Shown here: positions 1 through 10,962 of the stretch, in pieces
How positions within the stretch are numbered: position 1 is the first letter of the stretch
Layout: each line of letters opens with the position of its first letter
DNA from: Fulvia fulva
Lineage: Eukaryota > Ascomycota > Dothideomycetes > Mycosphaerellales > Mycosphaerellaceae
Length of the DNA: 64,000 nt
Reading direction: 5' to 3'
Assembly (NCBI RefSeq): GCF_020509005.1
Contig: NC_063014.1
Location: 3,162,001 to 3,226,000, forward strand
Position numbers and translations under genes: made by a program
The notes under the pieces: generated by a model
What the model was told of the DNA's origin: nothing
Database searches by the model: none
Seen by the model: the letters and a program-made list of their open reading frames with translations, nothing else

Positions 1-1910
1 TCTTCCACGAAATATGGACACCCGCAGACGAAGCCTCCTACAATCTCATTGTCTACCTGGAAGTCTCGCCCGACCACCTTGCCAAAAGGATCAACCAAGA
101 CGAGAACAGGGGTGATCGCAAAGTCCGCGATCCAGAGCAGCTCCGTGACTGGCAGGAGCAAGAGATTCACGGTCTACGTGCCAAGTGCTACAGTAACAAC
201 ATCTTGTTCGTATCTGTCAACAATGATGATCCGAGCGCCGCCAAGATCACCATCGAGAAGATCCTGAAAGCTTTCAGCAGGCACAGTGAGAAGAAACAAT
301 CTGCTCAGCTATTGTCAAAGCTTGAGAGCATCTTCGGTCCCGCTCCGCAGAAGAAGGAAGACCCGAAGCCACACGATGCCGTACTGGTCTTTGACGGCGA
401 CAAGACTCTGGCTTCACAAGACACTGGTGAACTGATGTTGCCCAAGACGAACACTTCCGACCAGGCCACTCCACTCAAACAGCTCTTCTCTAGTGACCTT
501 GGCTACTCCTTCGCGGCCTGGAGCCAAGCTGCTCTACTCTACGACGCTCTCGGTGATGATGCCGCCTTCGACAAGCAGTGCGAGGATGTCGCTGTTCAGG
601 TCAACATACACCCAGTGTTCGTCGAGATGTTGAAGTCGACCCGAGACACCAAGCATGTTCGAGCCATCGTAGTCACCTGCGGATTGCAGCGCGTGTGGAA
701 CAAAGTGTTGGAAAAGGCCGGTCTCTCTGATGTACTTCGTGTCGTTGGGAGTGGCAGATTCTCCGAGGGCTTTGTGGTCACACCTGAGGCTAAGAAGCAA
801 GTTGTCGAGCGCCTACAGAAGGGCTATCGGCAGTACGTCTGGGTCTTTGGTGACAGTGAGAGTGATCTACCAATGCTCCAGGCCGCTGATGATGCGATCC
901 TGGTCGTTGATGGTCAGAAGAGGAGTCAAAGCACCCAGGACAAGATCAGGGCTGCTTTGAGTGATGGCCTCCGTCCGCGCCAGCTGCTCATGTCTGGACC
1001 TGGCTCATCTTGGCTCAAAGATACCAGGGCACCGGTCATCTACATGAACAACCTGGAGTTCCGCAAGGCTCTATCTGGTGACTTCCACCTCATGCACACC
1101 TCCGACACATCTGCCTGCAAACTCCTCGCCACACCCATGCGCGACGCCTCCATCAGCAGCGCTACTCTCCGCAAAGCCCACCAGAACGCCGGCGAGTATA
1201 TCGCCCGAGAGCTCATCGCCAAGAAGATTGGCTTACAGCAGTACGACACCGACCATGTACAGGAAGGCAAGACCACCGATGGCTGGCGCCTCTTCCACGA
1301 GAACAAAATCACCATCATCGCCCTGATGCGTGGCGGCGAACCTATGGCCCTCGGCGTCAGTGAAGTCTTCCCACAAGCTATGTTCCTCCACGCCAAGAAA
1401 GCGACAAACGTGCTGCCAGAGCATCTTCACGGACAGTCGACTGTCATCTTAGTTGATTCCGTGATCAATGGAGGTGGTACTGCCGTGGAGTACGTCAAGC
1501 GTGTGCGTGGTCTTCGTCCGACGATACAGGTTGTGGTCGTCACGGGTGTTGCGCAGAAGGATGCTGTGAAGGAGAAAGGTAAGATGGAGGAGCAGCTTAA
1601 GGGTTGTGGAGAGGTGACTGTGGTTGCTTTGAGGGTTTCGGAGAATAGTTACCAGGGTAAAGGTGGGACTGATACTGGTGCGAGGTTGTTCAATACAACG
1701 GAGCTGGAGAAGGGAAGAGAAGATGGTCAGCAGGATGGCCAGCAGGATGGTCAAGAGGATGGTCAAGAGGATGGTCAAGAGGATGGTCAAGAGGATGGTC
1801 AAAAAGATGGTCAAGAGGATGGTCAAGAGGATGGTCAAAAGGATGGTCAAGAGCATGGTCAAGAGCATGGTCAACAGGAAGTGGTAGCACAGCCAGGATC
1901 CGCAGCTTAG
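1..1910 (+). CDS. Kinase-like / HAD phosphatase / uracil phosphoribosyltransferase-like fusion protein, 3' part
   Basis: The reading frame is open from base 3 to TAG at 1908-1910, so the start lies left of the window; about 635 residues are visible. The first ~75 residues resemble the end of a P-loop NTP-binding (uridine kinase-like) domain. A HAD-type phosphatase domain follows, with FDGDKTL near 390 and GDSESDLPML near 850, as in phosphoserine phosphatases. The last third is a phosphoribosyltransferase domain with the PRPP-binding loop VDSVINGGGTAVEY near 1450-1495. This order is known in fungal kinase/HAD/UPRTase fusions; substrate and pathway (pyrimidine salvage) are inferred from family. 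The protein ends in a low-complexity DGQE repeat before QPGSAA. The 3' ends of this gene and the HET relic converge. Confidence 0.75.
   Translation, partial: FHEIWTPADEASYNLIVYLEVSPDHLAKRINQDENRGDRKVRDPEQLRDWQEQEIHGLRAKCYSNNILFVSVNNDDPSAAKITIEKILKAFSRHSEKKQSAQLLSKLESIFGPAPQKKEDPKPHDAVLVFDGDKTLASQDTGELMLPKTNTSDQATPLKQLFSSDLGYSFAAWSQAALLYDALGDDAAFDKQCEDVAVQVNIHPVFVEMLKSTRDTKHVRAIVVTCGLQRVWNKVLEKAGLSDVLRVVGSGRFSEGFVVTPEAKKQVVERLQKGYRQYVWVFGDSESDLPMLQAADDAILVVDGQKRSQSTQDKIRAALSDGLRPRQLLMSGPGSSWLKDTRAPVIYMNNLEFRKALSGDFHLMHTSDTSACKLLATPMRDASISSATLRKAHQNAGEYIARELIAKKIGLQQYDTDHVQEGKTTDGWRLFHENKITIIALMRGGEPMALGVSEVFPQAMFLHAKKATNVLPEHLHGQSTVILVDSVINGGGTAVEYVKRVRGLRPTIQVVVVTGVAQKDAVKEKGKMEEQLKGCGEVTVVALRVSENSYQGKGGTDTGARLFNTTELEKGREDGQQDGQQDGQEDGQEDGQEDGQEDGQKDGQEDGQEDGQKDGQEHGQEHGQQEVVAQPGSAA
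1722..1877 (+). repeat. 12-bp coding minisatellite encoding (DGQE)n
   Basis: Thirteen in-frame copies of a 12-bp unit (consensus GATGGTCAAGAG) encode DGQE, DGQQ, DGQK and HGQE. The copies differ by single bases. The repeat keeps the frame, so length changes in whole units would only alter an acidic, polar tail. The opposite strand reads as a leucine/isoleucine/threonine-rich ORF, which is a shadow of the repeat. Confidence 0.95.
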
Positions 1911-1960
1911 CCAATCACGATATGAAGATTGTTCGATGTAGGGTCAGCGATCTAGGTCAA

Positions 1961-3545
1961 TCACCCAAGAACAACCTCTTTCCACCCATAGTTGATACCA
2001 TTCGGAAACGCCGACTTGAACACTTTCCCAATCCCAGCACGATAAGCCACAACGACATCCTCATCGGGATCTCCTGGCGATCCATCAGCTTTCTTCGGCT
2101 CCAGCATCATCACATTATACAACTGCCACGGCTCCTTCCGTTCAGTGTACGAGCTCCAGTCATCATACTCCGTCTTGGTGAAGCTCCTAGCATCCGAAAG
2201 AGCGATGAATCTTTGTCGCCGCCGTTGCTTCTCCCCATCATCTGCCCAGCTTGCTGTTCCAACACAGTCGCCATCAGCGTCTAGTATCGCGAAGCGCTTG
2301 AGGCCTGAGCCTAGCTTTGGTCCAGTGTCGGGAGATGGCCCAGGGGTATCCTCTCCTAAGAAGAAGTCTCGTGAGTTCTGCGTTGCCATAGATGACGTCC
2401 ATGACCTCGGCATTCAGTGTCCAGCTATCATTGTCATCTTGAACAATGCAGAGGGAGTCCACCCAAAGGTAGCGATACCCAAGCTTGTTCGTCAAGTAGA
2501 TGGCATTCTGTATGGCCATTGGAAGCTTAGTCAGGACCGTGCGAATGCCACCCTTCTCCTCAAGTGAAAGTAGTTTTTTCTTCGTGGTCTTAAAGCGTTC
2601 AACAAGCTTAGCTGGCGCTGGCGAGTGGCCACCGCTGAACCGTGACTCCTCGCCTCAAGTATAGCTGAGAGCGATGTACCTTGTGTCCTGGTCACCTTGT
2701 AGTGGTGGAAGGCCCGTTAGGCACATATCCTCAACATCGATGACGGTGAATGTGCTGCTGCGTAAGTCCATTGTGGCTCTGCCACGAAGGTCGGCATGTA
2801 CCCGACAGTCATCAAGATGATGCTGCTTGCAGACTTCAAGCCACTTGCGAGCGAGATCTAAGCTACTCTCGTCGATGGCTGTGAGCAGTCTTCCAAGGAA
2901 TATGGTTGGTCGATCCCACGTGTCGTTGTCGCTTATGCTTCCATCATCGGCGAATCTACCTTCGGGAGCCACAAGTACTATGTAGGCTACGCTTGAGGGT
3001 CTGTTACTCCACTTGACAGCAAGCCGTCTTGTACGCTTCAACGTTCGGACTTGTGCGTCTGGTCCATCTGATATGCTTCCAGGGTCGGTAGACTGTGCCG
3101 TTGACTGCTGCGACGTTTCATCTGAAGATCCGTGTTTTTCGCATACGCGCTCTCTACCATCCACGGTCCAATGAAGCTCACAGCTGGCGTTACCGACGGA
3201 GGCATCATTCATATCGACCGGTCCCATCGACTTGACGAGCAACTGGCACAATGGACAGTGCCGCCCAGCTTTAGCTTGTATCTCGTCAAAGGTACCCATT
3301 GTCCTTGTGGTGTGGAAGTCTGGCCTGCCATCCGCTGGGACTTCTGGGCGTCTGTTTTCAGGTATGACGAACTTGTCGATGGTGAGCCTAAGGTTTCGGC
3401 ATGGTTCGCACAAGACCTCCTCGATCCCGAAAGCGTTCCCGGCGATCAGACGAGACTGCGAGGCATCAGTTGGAAGCAAGAGGAAAGGCGAGCTCTCATC
3501 TGACCTTGACGGCCCTACTGAAGCTTGGCTTCCTTGTGATCGTCC
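1961..3545 (-). pseudogene. Broken HET-domain (heterokaryon incompatibility) gene
   Basis: The frame from 3545 down carries a cysteine-rich N-terminal region typical of HET proteins (EPCRNLRL, CPLCQLLV) and then the first HET block, RYIALSYT. Directly after it comes TGA at 2657-2655, where the family has the tryptophan of SYxWG; TGG to TGA is one G-to-A change. The same frame continues with the block YRYLWVDSLCIVQDD and MDVIYGNAELT. A frameshift near 2390-2410, probably with a deletion, leads to the family's C-terminal blocks (WQLYNVMMLEP, VVAYRAGIGKVFK) and a stop at 1961. No Met precedes the domain in frame, so an upstream exon is likely. HET proteins trigger cell death when incompatible strains fuse; this copy looks non-functional. 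Confidence 0.75.
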
Positions 3546-3963
3546 TTACTGATGCTGGTGTTGGACTTTGGGCAACACTTGCTGGAGGTACAAGTAGGTT
3601 GTCCTCGTTGCTTGACTCAGTAGCCGAGTCTGTGGTATCTGACTCGCGTTCGGCACCAATCTCAGCCTGGTCAGTCGCAGGGCGCTGGTCGACGGATGAC
3701 TTCTCTGATTGCTCCTCGTCCGCGCTTGTCAAGCTGGCTGCGTCATAAGGAGCATCACGTTCAAGCATTTGCTCGACGTTGATCGTTGGCAGGTTTGAGT
3801 TACCGTCGAGATCCTGACCCTGTATGGCATCGTTCCGTTGCACTGCTTCGAAGCGCGGTCCGGGTGGTGCACTCGTGGGTCGTATGTCATTTCGAGCTCG
3901 GAGTTCGGGCGGGCTCTTCTTCCTGATCGGTAGACGCGAACGGCGGGGAGGTGTGTCGGCCAT
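3496..3963 (-). CDS. Possible 5' exon or separate small ORF upstream of the HET relic
   Basis: A 155-codon ATG-initiated frame of low-complexity, acidic and Ser-rich sequence lies directly upstream of the HET pseudogene on the same strand, in a different frame. No domain is recognised. A GTAAGG donor-like site lies inside it, but I found no splice that joins it cleanly to the HET frame. It may be the N-terminal exon of the HET gene, an unrelated ORF or chance. Confidence 0.25.
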   Translation of the reverse strand: MADTPPRRSRLPIRKKSPPELRARNDIRPTSAPPGPRFEAVQRNDAIQGQDLDGNSNLPTINVEQMLERDAPYDAASLTSADEEQSEKSSVDQRPATDQAEIGAERESDTTDSATESSNEDNLLVPPASVAQSPTPASVRTITRKPSFSRAVKVR

Positions 3964-5324
3964 TCTGTACAGTAGTCTCTGGCCAGCACAAGGCGTGTGA
4001 ATCGCAGACTAGGGGAGTGGTAACTAATACGCAGAAGACAGCCGCGTATGGCAAGAAGAGGGGAGGCTGTGACTACCTCAGGCCTGCGGATCGCATAGTC
4101 TTAAGACTCACGAGGCCACTCACTGCAGGAGGGCGGCCTCACATAGTTTCCCAGGGCGGTGTTGGCACGGCGCCTTGCGATGCCCGCCCTCGAGCATCGC
4201 CATACTTTATCACATCAGCGTCCATAGCCACGTCGCGTGCGACAGTACTTTTGTTGGAGCTTTCTCGGCCTGCAAGAATGTATATTGCTGGTAAACGTGT
4301 CAAACGCTTAGCGTTGCATGAACCAAGTGTCAAGGTCTGCGACAAAAGCTCCAGAGCGGCAGGAAGCCACAACGAGGGAGCGCGACGCTTATCATTACCG
4401 GGTGTTGCCGATCTTTCACACCGTAGCCCACTGAGACGCAGATCGCACACAGCAGCGCGGTAGCTGATGTGGTCAAGCGTCAGGGCAATACCTATGCGTT
4501 GAGCGGGCGGCTAGTGGCCATGCTTCAAAACTCTGAAGTATCTCGAAGGCGCGGGCCTGAGATGGCACAAAGTTGGTACGTCAACAATGTTCATGCGCGC
4601 GCCTGCCAAACTCCAGTGGCGCATGGCACAAAGCCGCTCGACAGATGGGTGGGACATACCACTTCCCCTCGAGCGCTCAGCAAGTGTAGACTGTGTCAGC
4701 GCAAGCGATGTCATAGTGGTGGCGGTGCCCGTGGCACCACGAACAGTGCTCCTCCTATCACCACCACACCTGGCAGGGACGGCGACCCGTGTGTTGCTTG
4801 TTTTGAGCGCAGTCAGGCGCACGCCACGTTCTTGGCTGAAAGATGTACGCTTCTCGACATGGTCGTGCTTCATACATGTATATTTTGGAATGCAAGAAGA
4901 CTGTCGTAGCACGTCCAGTTGTGCTAGTTCTTTTCCTAGACGAAGATTCACATCCGTTTAGACATACCGACTAGGGAATGATCAGGGCGGCCTGCCGGTC
5001 TGTCGTGAAACCTGCGTGCTGCTGTGGTGATAGTCGATAAGGTGCGTGATGAGGTGAGCTCGCAATGCTCGTACCGGCGAATGTGGGCCACCGGGTAAAT
5101 GTGACGCCTGAGGCAACTAGTTTTACGCCTTACCCAACGTGGACAGCAACGGCTCTACGCGACACGTCCTGCAAAGGAAGCAGCGAATGTGAATGCCTGC
5201 CCAGGTGGCATACATGTACCTCCTACATGTGACAGCGTTGGAAACGTCACCATCTTCTCGCGGCTACATCACGACCAATGCGACAGTCATAGCCACCCCA
5301 CCAAGATCGCCTTGAACCACCGTC
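3964..5324. other. Intergenic, no supportable gene
   Basis: Several open frames of 100-170 codons occur on both strands here and largely overlap each other (for example 4469-4909 + against 4511-4951 -). None shows a recognisable domain, a conserved motif or a spliced structure. Base composition is gene-like rather than RIP-like. The last part should hold the TVP23 promoter and 5' UTR. Confidence 0.5.
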
Positions 5325-6024
5325 ATGGCCGACATCAACGCAACACCTGGCACCCTGAACTGGAGACTGAGCGCCCATCCCATAACTCTCGTCACCTTCC
5401 TCTCCTTCCGCGCAGGTATATATATCTACGACCCTTCACGTCAAGGCGCACACTGATATACAATAGCCTCGCTCCTCGTCTACCTCCTCGGCCTAATCTT
5501 CACCTCCAACTTCGTCCTCATCTTCATCATCACCATCCTCCTCCTCGCCGCCGACTTCTACTACCTCAAAAACATCGCCGGCCGCCGCCTCGTCGGTCTC
5601 CGCTGGTGGAACGAAGTCAACTCCCAGTCCGGCGACTCCCACTGGGTCTTCGAATCCGCGCCGCAGCCCAATGAGCCCGGCGGCAAGATTGTGAATGCTA
5701 CGGATAAGAGGTTCTTTTGGTTAGCACTGTATGCGCAGCCAGGACTATGGGTCGCGCTGGCGGTTGTGGCGATTGTAAAATTTGAATTCATCTGGTTGAC
5801 GCTGGTCGTGATTGCGCTGGTGTTGACAATCACGAATACGTTGGCGTTTTCGAGGTGTGATAAGTTCAGTCAGGCGAGTGGGCTGGTGGAGAGGGGGCTG
5901 TATTCGGGGTCTTTGGTGAGTTGGACAACGCTGTCCAGGATGGTAGAGGCATTGCTAATGCTATCTACAGGCACGAAATGTTGGAGGCGCTTTAGTCTCA
6001 CGACTCTTCAACCGTGGCTCATAG
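5325..6024 (+). CDS. TVP23: Golgi apparatus membrane protein TVP23
   Basis: Three exons (5325-5415, 5467-5915, 5971-6024), separated by GT-AG introns of 51 and 55 nt, give a 197-residue protein, the usual size for the family. The sequence is strongly TVP23-like: [12 protein letters not shown] near the N-terminus, then [40 protein letters not shown] and [15 protein letters not shown]. Four hydrophobic segments are visible. TVP23 is a multi-pass protein of late Golgi/Tlg2 vesicles involved in vesicular trafficking. The ATG is preceded by CGTC. The second intron restores the frame to a short last exon ending VSRLFNRGS, so the frame read straight through it would be wrong. No sign of damage. Confidence 0.93.
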
Positions 6025-7130
6025 CCAGGCCACACTTTATTCTGATGCCCATGGCAACTATCACACGAACTACCAATGACAGTCCTCCTAATTCCCGCAC
6101 TCATCATTGGCCATCGATGTATGGTCTGCACATGCGTATGAAGCAAGTCATACGTCTCGAACCGACGGCCCTGATTCCGCTGCTCCCACCCCGACCCGAC
6201 ATACTGAGTTCACCCACTCAGCTCTCGTGACCAGGTCCTGGCACCGCTTCCATAACCATTACCTTTGACATGACTTGCGGCGCCAGGCAGTTTCGGCAAT
6301 CTCGTGGCTGGTGACACATGGCTGGTGACACAGTGGGCAGCTGATCAAAATATTTCTTTACCAATCCCCGACGATGCGTCACTTCCGGACAAGCATCTGT
6401 TGCCAGCGCAGCTATGGAGGTAGTGTTGAAACCAGGAGAATCTGCTTGGCGGCGAAACATCAGCTCGTCTCCGAACTCACAAGTTAGTCGTTTGAGGTTC
6501 TGTTGGCAGCCTTGAAGGAGACGCTCGTTCTCAAAGTTTCTGCTGTGCACTTGATGTCATGTTAGCATGGTCGACTGACCGCCAAGTGCACAAGTCTCCT
6601 TCGCAGAATGTTGCTGGAATATTTTACCCAAGAACGACAGTCTTGCTGTTCACCTCGCCAGAGGGTTTACCAAGGAAGACAAGATTTGTAGTACCTGATG
6701 TCCAATGCCTTGGAGGCATGCACCCAGACGAAACGCAATGAGGCAATCGAGAGGCATCCGAACGCCTGATTAGCCGCTGTCCCAATGGTACGGTCCTTAA
6801 TCCGGCTTGAGTCTGCGAAGCCCGGATCGAAAATGCCAACATACCAAGCCTTCCCGTTGAAGGCTTCGTACGAACAACGACATGGCTGCATCATACAACA
6901 CAATCTCGGCGTTGTTTTGAGCCACCGACAGTGTAACCATCTCACAAAATCACTACTGATACGCGTGTAGCACTCAGATGAGATGCGATCCGAAACCGAA
7001 ACCGGAACCTACTTCTCCAATCACACGGAGTCCACACGCCGCTGCCCCTATGAGGCTGATGTATGAATCCATCATCATGACCGGACAGAAGCTACACGAA
7101 CACTACCTTAGCGCGGTCCTAGGGTGTGTT
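6025..7130. other. Intergenic, no supportable gene
   Basis: Short open frames on both strands (the longest about 110 codons at 6218-6550 -) show no recognisable domain. The sequence is of normal composition and rich in CpA and TpG, so it has not been RIPed. The right end marks the change to the AT-rich repeat block. Confidence 0.5.
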
Positions 7131-8007
7131 TCTGCTGCTGAGTAGCTGATGTCGCAATCTAAGCAGTAGGTGGTGTTTCAATTGCTAAATAGCGGTTGAC
7201 AGGCTAAGCCAATAACCGCTTCGTTAGGTGGTCGTCTGAACTATAGAACAGCTGCTTATCCGTATTTAGTGGCTATTACACTGTTCGATATGGTCCATCC
7301 GCTGTGTTGCTACTCGAATAGCTAGCTACCAAGATAGCTAGCTGCTGGATCTACTTAAGTTACTAATACTAATTGAGTTAGTGCTTAGCTATAGGTATCT
7401 ACTTGCCTTGCTGCCTAGAGGCCTCCGTGGAGGACCTATACTTAACGCCCTTTATATTTAACTATACTATTGCTATTACTATTAATATTAACTACTAGTA
7501 TATACGCTATGTCCTTAAGAGGTAATATACTAACGCTACTTTAGATTCACTTTAATGCCCCTTCCGCCCTACGCCTAGCGTAACCGGCTTCCTTCCTTCT
7601 ATATAAATTAATGCCGTATAGTACCGCGTTACTAATAGGGTAAGTAAAAGGTACGCGCCCGGAGCGATAATATAATCGAGTCTATTACGTAAGAGTAAGC
7701 GCTAAGAATGTACTATTAGCGGTTATAAACCTCTAAAGATAAGTATAGCGGAGTAGAGCTCTCTACTAACCCTTCTAGACTATAAAGTAGCGTACGATCT
7801 ATACTACCGCTACCCGACGTATAGTACTTATTAAGCGTAGCGACCGAGCGCTAGCTATACCGGAGTACGAGCTTACGAGTACGTAGGTAAGGCGTTAGCG
7901 AGGGAGTAAAGCTCTATTACTAGCCCTTAACTAGCCTTAGCGCCCGCTCTAATTAGTTAACTTTTAAGTTTTAGGGTTACGTAACCTACCGTACTATACC
8001 TATTAGC
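7131..8007. repeat. Unassigned RIP-degraded DNA
   Basis: From about 7200 the sequence becomes rich in TpA and nearly free of CpA and TpG, with CpG retained, the same mutational signature as the adjacent Gypsy relic. I see no motif that assigns it to an element. It is probably an older transposon remnant into which, or beside which, the Gypsy at 8008 was inserted. Confidence 0.5.
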
Positions 8008-8191
8008 TATTACGGGTAGCCCGCGACCCCTTACTATAGCTACGTCGGCCCGGGTAAACCGCGGACCTTCTATATCGGGTTAGCGCGGCTTAGCTTTACT
8101 TAATAACTTCGCCCCGCCTTACGCTCCTCTTTCGTAGCTTCGTAGAATAATAACTCTCTTATTTAGACCCTATAGTACGCGCGCCCTTATA
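8008..8191 (+). repeat. 5' LTR of Gypsy-1r
   Basis: 184 bp, the same length as the LTRs of the intact Gypsy-1 at 55877 and 62915 and aligned base for base. Differences are mainly CA-to-TA or TG-to-TA changes. The terminal TG and CA both read TA here. Confidence 0.88.
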
Positions 8192-8328
8192 GTTTGTTCT
8201 ACTACCCTACCTAGATTACGGATCTAGGTAAGGGACGCGTAATAATAGGAATAGATAGAACTATAGAACTCGAAGAACGCGTAGAGTCGTATTAGAATAT
8301 AGAATATAGTAAGGCGTATAGGGCGTAA

Positions 8329-10962
8329 ATAGCTAGAGAACGTAACGTAGCGATATTATTAGTAGGTAGTCGCGCGCTCGTAGATAGTTAGGAGATAGGC
8401 ACCGTCACGCCTCCCCCGAACCTAGATAATATGACTTTATAGATAAACGGCGGTATACTACCGCTACTAAAGCCTAAGGGTAAAGGTAAGTAGCGTATAT
8501 CTCTTTTCCCCGACCTCTCCTCTTTTCCTCGGAGTTAGATATAGGTGTCAGGGCGAGAGCCTAGCCTATAAGATGTAAGGGTAAAAGCGAGAATGTAGGT
8601 ACGAAGTGTAGATATAAAAGGGTATAGTATGATTACTATATAAAACGAAAGACGAAGAAAGTAAGAGAGGCCTAGGGAAGGCTAGATATTTATACGCGAC
8701 CCTCGCGAGTGCGTGTCCCCGCATTAACAGGGCTAACCCGTACGAAGCCGCGCTTAGTAGCTTTGCTTAAAACCTTATTCTAACCTGCCCTACGTTCCGA
8801 GTCTTCTACGTGCTTCTTCTAGGGTCCAGCGTAGTCGCGGGTACTCGCGGGAGTGCCGTAAGTCACATAGTTACGAGCCGAAGTGAATCTGTCAAGGTTT
8901 AGTAGAGGGGTGAATTTGGAGGGCTAGGTCCCGTAGTGAATGTTACGGGGCATATGATTCTTAGCGCTTATATACTAAGCTAGACTGTCACTTCTTAACG
9001 ACTTCTAAGCACTCTAAGGCTCTTCTGTCCCTACCTTCTGTACACTCTATAGGGAGACTATGACAATAGGACGATAACCGGCGGGTTATAGTAGACACCG
9101 GTATCGCGCTATAATAGGAAATTAATAAAGCTTACTAGAAAGCCTTCGAGCGAGAAGAAGGTAGTAAGACTAACTTTATAGAACTGTTCGAGTTCAAGCT
9201 TAAAGAGAACCTAGGCGGCGACCTAGACGAGGTGTACCTATTACTCGACGAGGCAGAGTATATTCTCGTATCCGAATACTAGAATGTTATACTAGATAAA
9301 CTTACGACCCTCGTATCCTAGTACCTAAAGACTACCTACGACTTCGTACTAGAGGTAGTGAATATAGCAATTACTAAAGGTAGATAACTCGATATAATAG
9401 AGCGAGCTAACAACCTCTAGAACACCTAGTATACTACGCTATATACCGAGTATAACCGTATCTATAAGATACTACGAAACGAGGAGGCTATAATATAGAA
9501 GATGGCCGTAGACCTAAAGAGTAAGAAGGATTATAACCTAGTCAAGTTATAAGAGGTAGAGAAGAAGTATAGGGAGGCTAATAACCTATATAAGCAATTT
9601 AGCGAGATTTAAGAAAAGGAGAAGAAGAAGGTATAGGATACTAAAGCTAAGAACTAGGCTCTATAGAAGGAGGTTAATAATCTAAAGACTCGACTCTAAG
9701 CTACTAAAGACACTATATAGAATAGAGGTAGGGGCCGCTCTAGTCGCCGACCCTCCTATTTACCTCCGCGCGAGACTTTACTTAAGTAGCTAATACGTAA
9801 GTATCGTAAAGCTACTAGTAGAGGCGGCGGCGGCGGAGGCGGTAGTAACGATAATAATGACGGTAATAGTAATAACGACCAAGGACGTAATAGAAACCGT
9901 CTACGACCTAATAATAATAACGGTCGCGACTCTCAAGCGCGTAATACCCGTATATAGACTCCCCTAGCCGAACTTTTAGAACGCCTATTTACTATTGACC
10001 GTACTCTAATACGCGGTATCGAGGTTAGTAAGGGCGTGCCTAACCCGAAGTACTTTAAGAACGATAACGACCCTAACTTCGATAGTTAGTATAGTAGCGT
10101 ACTTCTTAAGCTGACTATAACTACTTTCCGCTCCGAGGTAGACGGCCTACGTTTTATATATAGATAGACATAGGGTAACCCTTAGAGAAGTATTAAGCTA
10201 AGGATCCCCTTACCTAGACAACAATTATTTAACGAGTTTAAGACTAGTAAAGAACTACTAGATTAGATAACGCGCTAGTACGGTACCCGTAACGAAGGAA
10301 CTAAGGCTATAGTTAATATCGCTACCTATAAGTAGGAGTAGGGCGAGACCTTTATTACCTTCTATACTCGCTACTTGAAGCTACGTACTTAGATAGAGTA
10401 GACCGACGAGACTAAGCTAATACTGTTTCGTAACCGCCTAAACCGTAAGTACTTTATTAAGACTTTCGGTAATAGGGAAGTAGATAGACGCTTATACAAT
10501 ATATAGGATATTATTAAGGAATATACGGTATTAGATAAGAGCTTCTACGAGACCGACCGACTATATCTATAGAAGGAGCGCCTACGTAGCAACCCTAATT
10601 CGAATAATAACGGCGTATAGGGTGGTAGTAATACCGTAGGTGCCGTAGCTACTAGTACGACCGCTATAATCGTCTAGCGACTACTATAATACGTAGGTAC
10701 GAAGAAGAAGGAGGACTTACCGGTTCACTTATAGAACCTACCTTTATTAAACCGTAAGTAGCGGGAGGACCTTAAGAAGTAGGGTAAGTACTACCGCTAC
10801 CGTATAGGCTCGTACGTATTAACGAACCCCAAATGCCCGATATATACTTATAACGGCGACTACCGCCCTCTACGCCTACGAAATAACGCGAACGCTAACC
10901 CGAACCTTAGGTCCCTTACTACCGACCTATAGCAATAGGGAAATAGTACGACCGCTGCCTAA
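8329..10962 (+). pseudogene. gag of Gypsy-1r (RIP-inactivated, interrupted by a solo LTR)
   Basis: Aligned to gag of the intact copy at 56197-58323. The start ATG is lost and tryptophan and glutamine codons are stops throughout. The zinc-knuckle region and the GGGAAAT slippery heptamer (10938-10944) can still be recognised. The insertion at 8546-9065 falls in the N-terminal part. Confidence 0.85.
8546..9065 (-). repeat. Inverted solo LTR of the Gypsy-2 family
   Basis: 520 bp in reverse orientation, the same length as the two Gypsy-2 LTRs (35028-38872 without the inserted LINE, and 49669-50188). It begins TGTCAGGGCG and ends CTATGACA, so both TG..CA ends are intact. It is flanked by ATAGG on both sides (8541-8545, 9066-9070), a 5-bp target-site duplication. 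No internal sequence remains, as expected after LTR-LTR recombination. It is clearly less RIPed than the Gypsy around it. Confidence 0.93.

Noticed and set aside
1449..1874. Leucine/isoleucine/threonine-rich ORF on the minus strand
   Set aside because: It is the antisense reading of the DGQE-coding minisatellite; no domain and no independent support.
4139..4961. Several 100-170 codon ORFs on both strands
   Set aside because: They overlap one another in opposite strands, lack domains and have no consistent codon or splice signal.
6218..6550. 110-codon minus-strand ORF as a small gene downstream of TVP23
   Set aside because: No recognisable domain, signal peptide or intron; composition alone is not enough.
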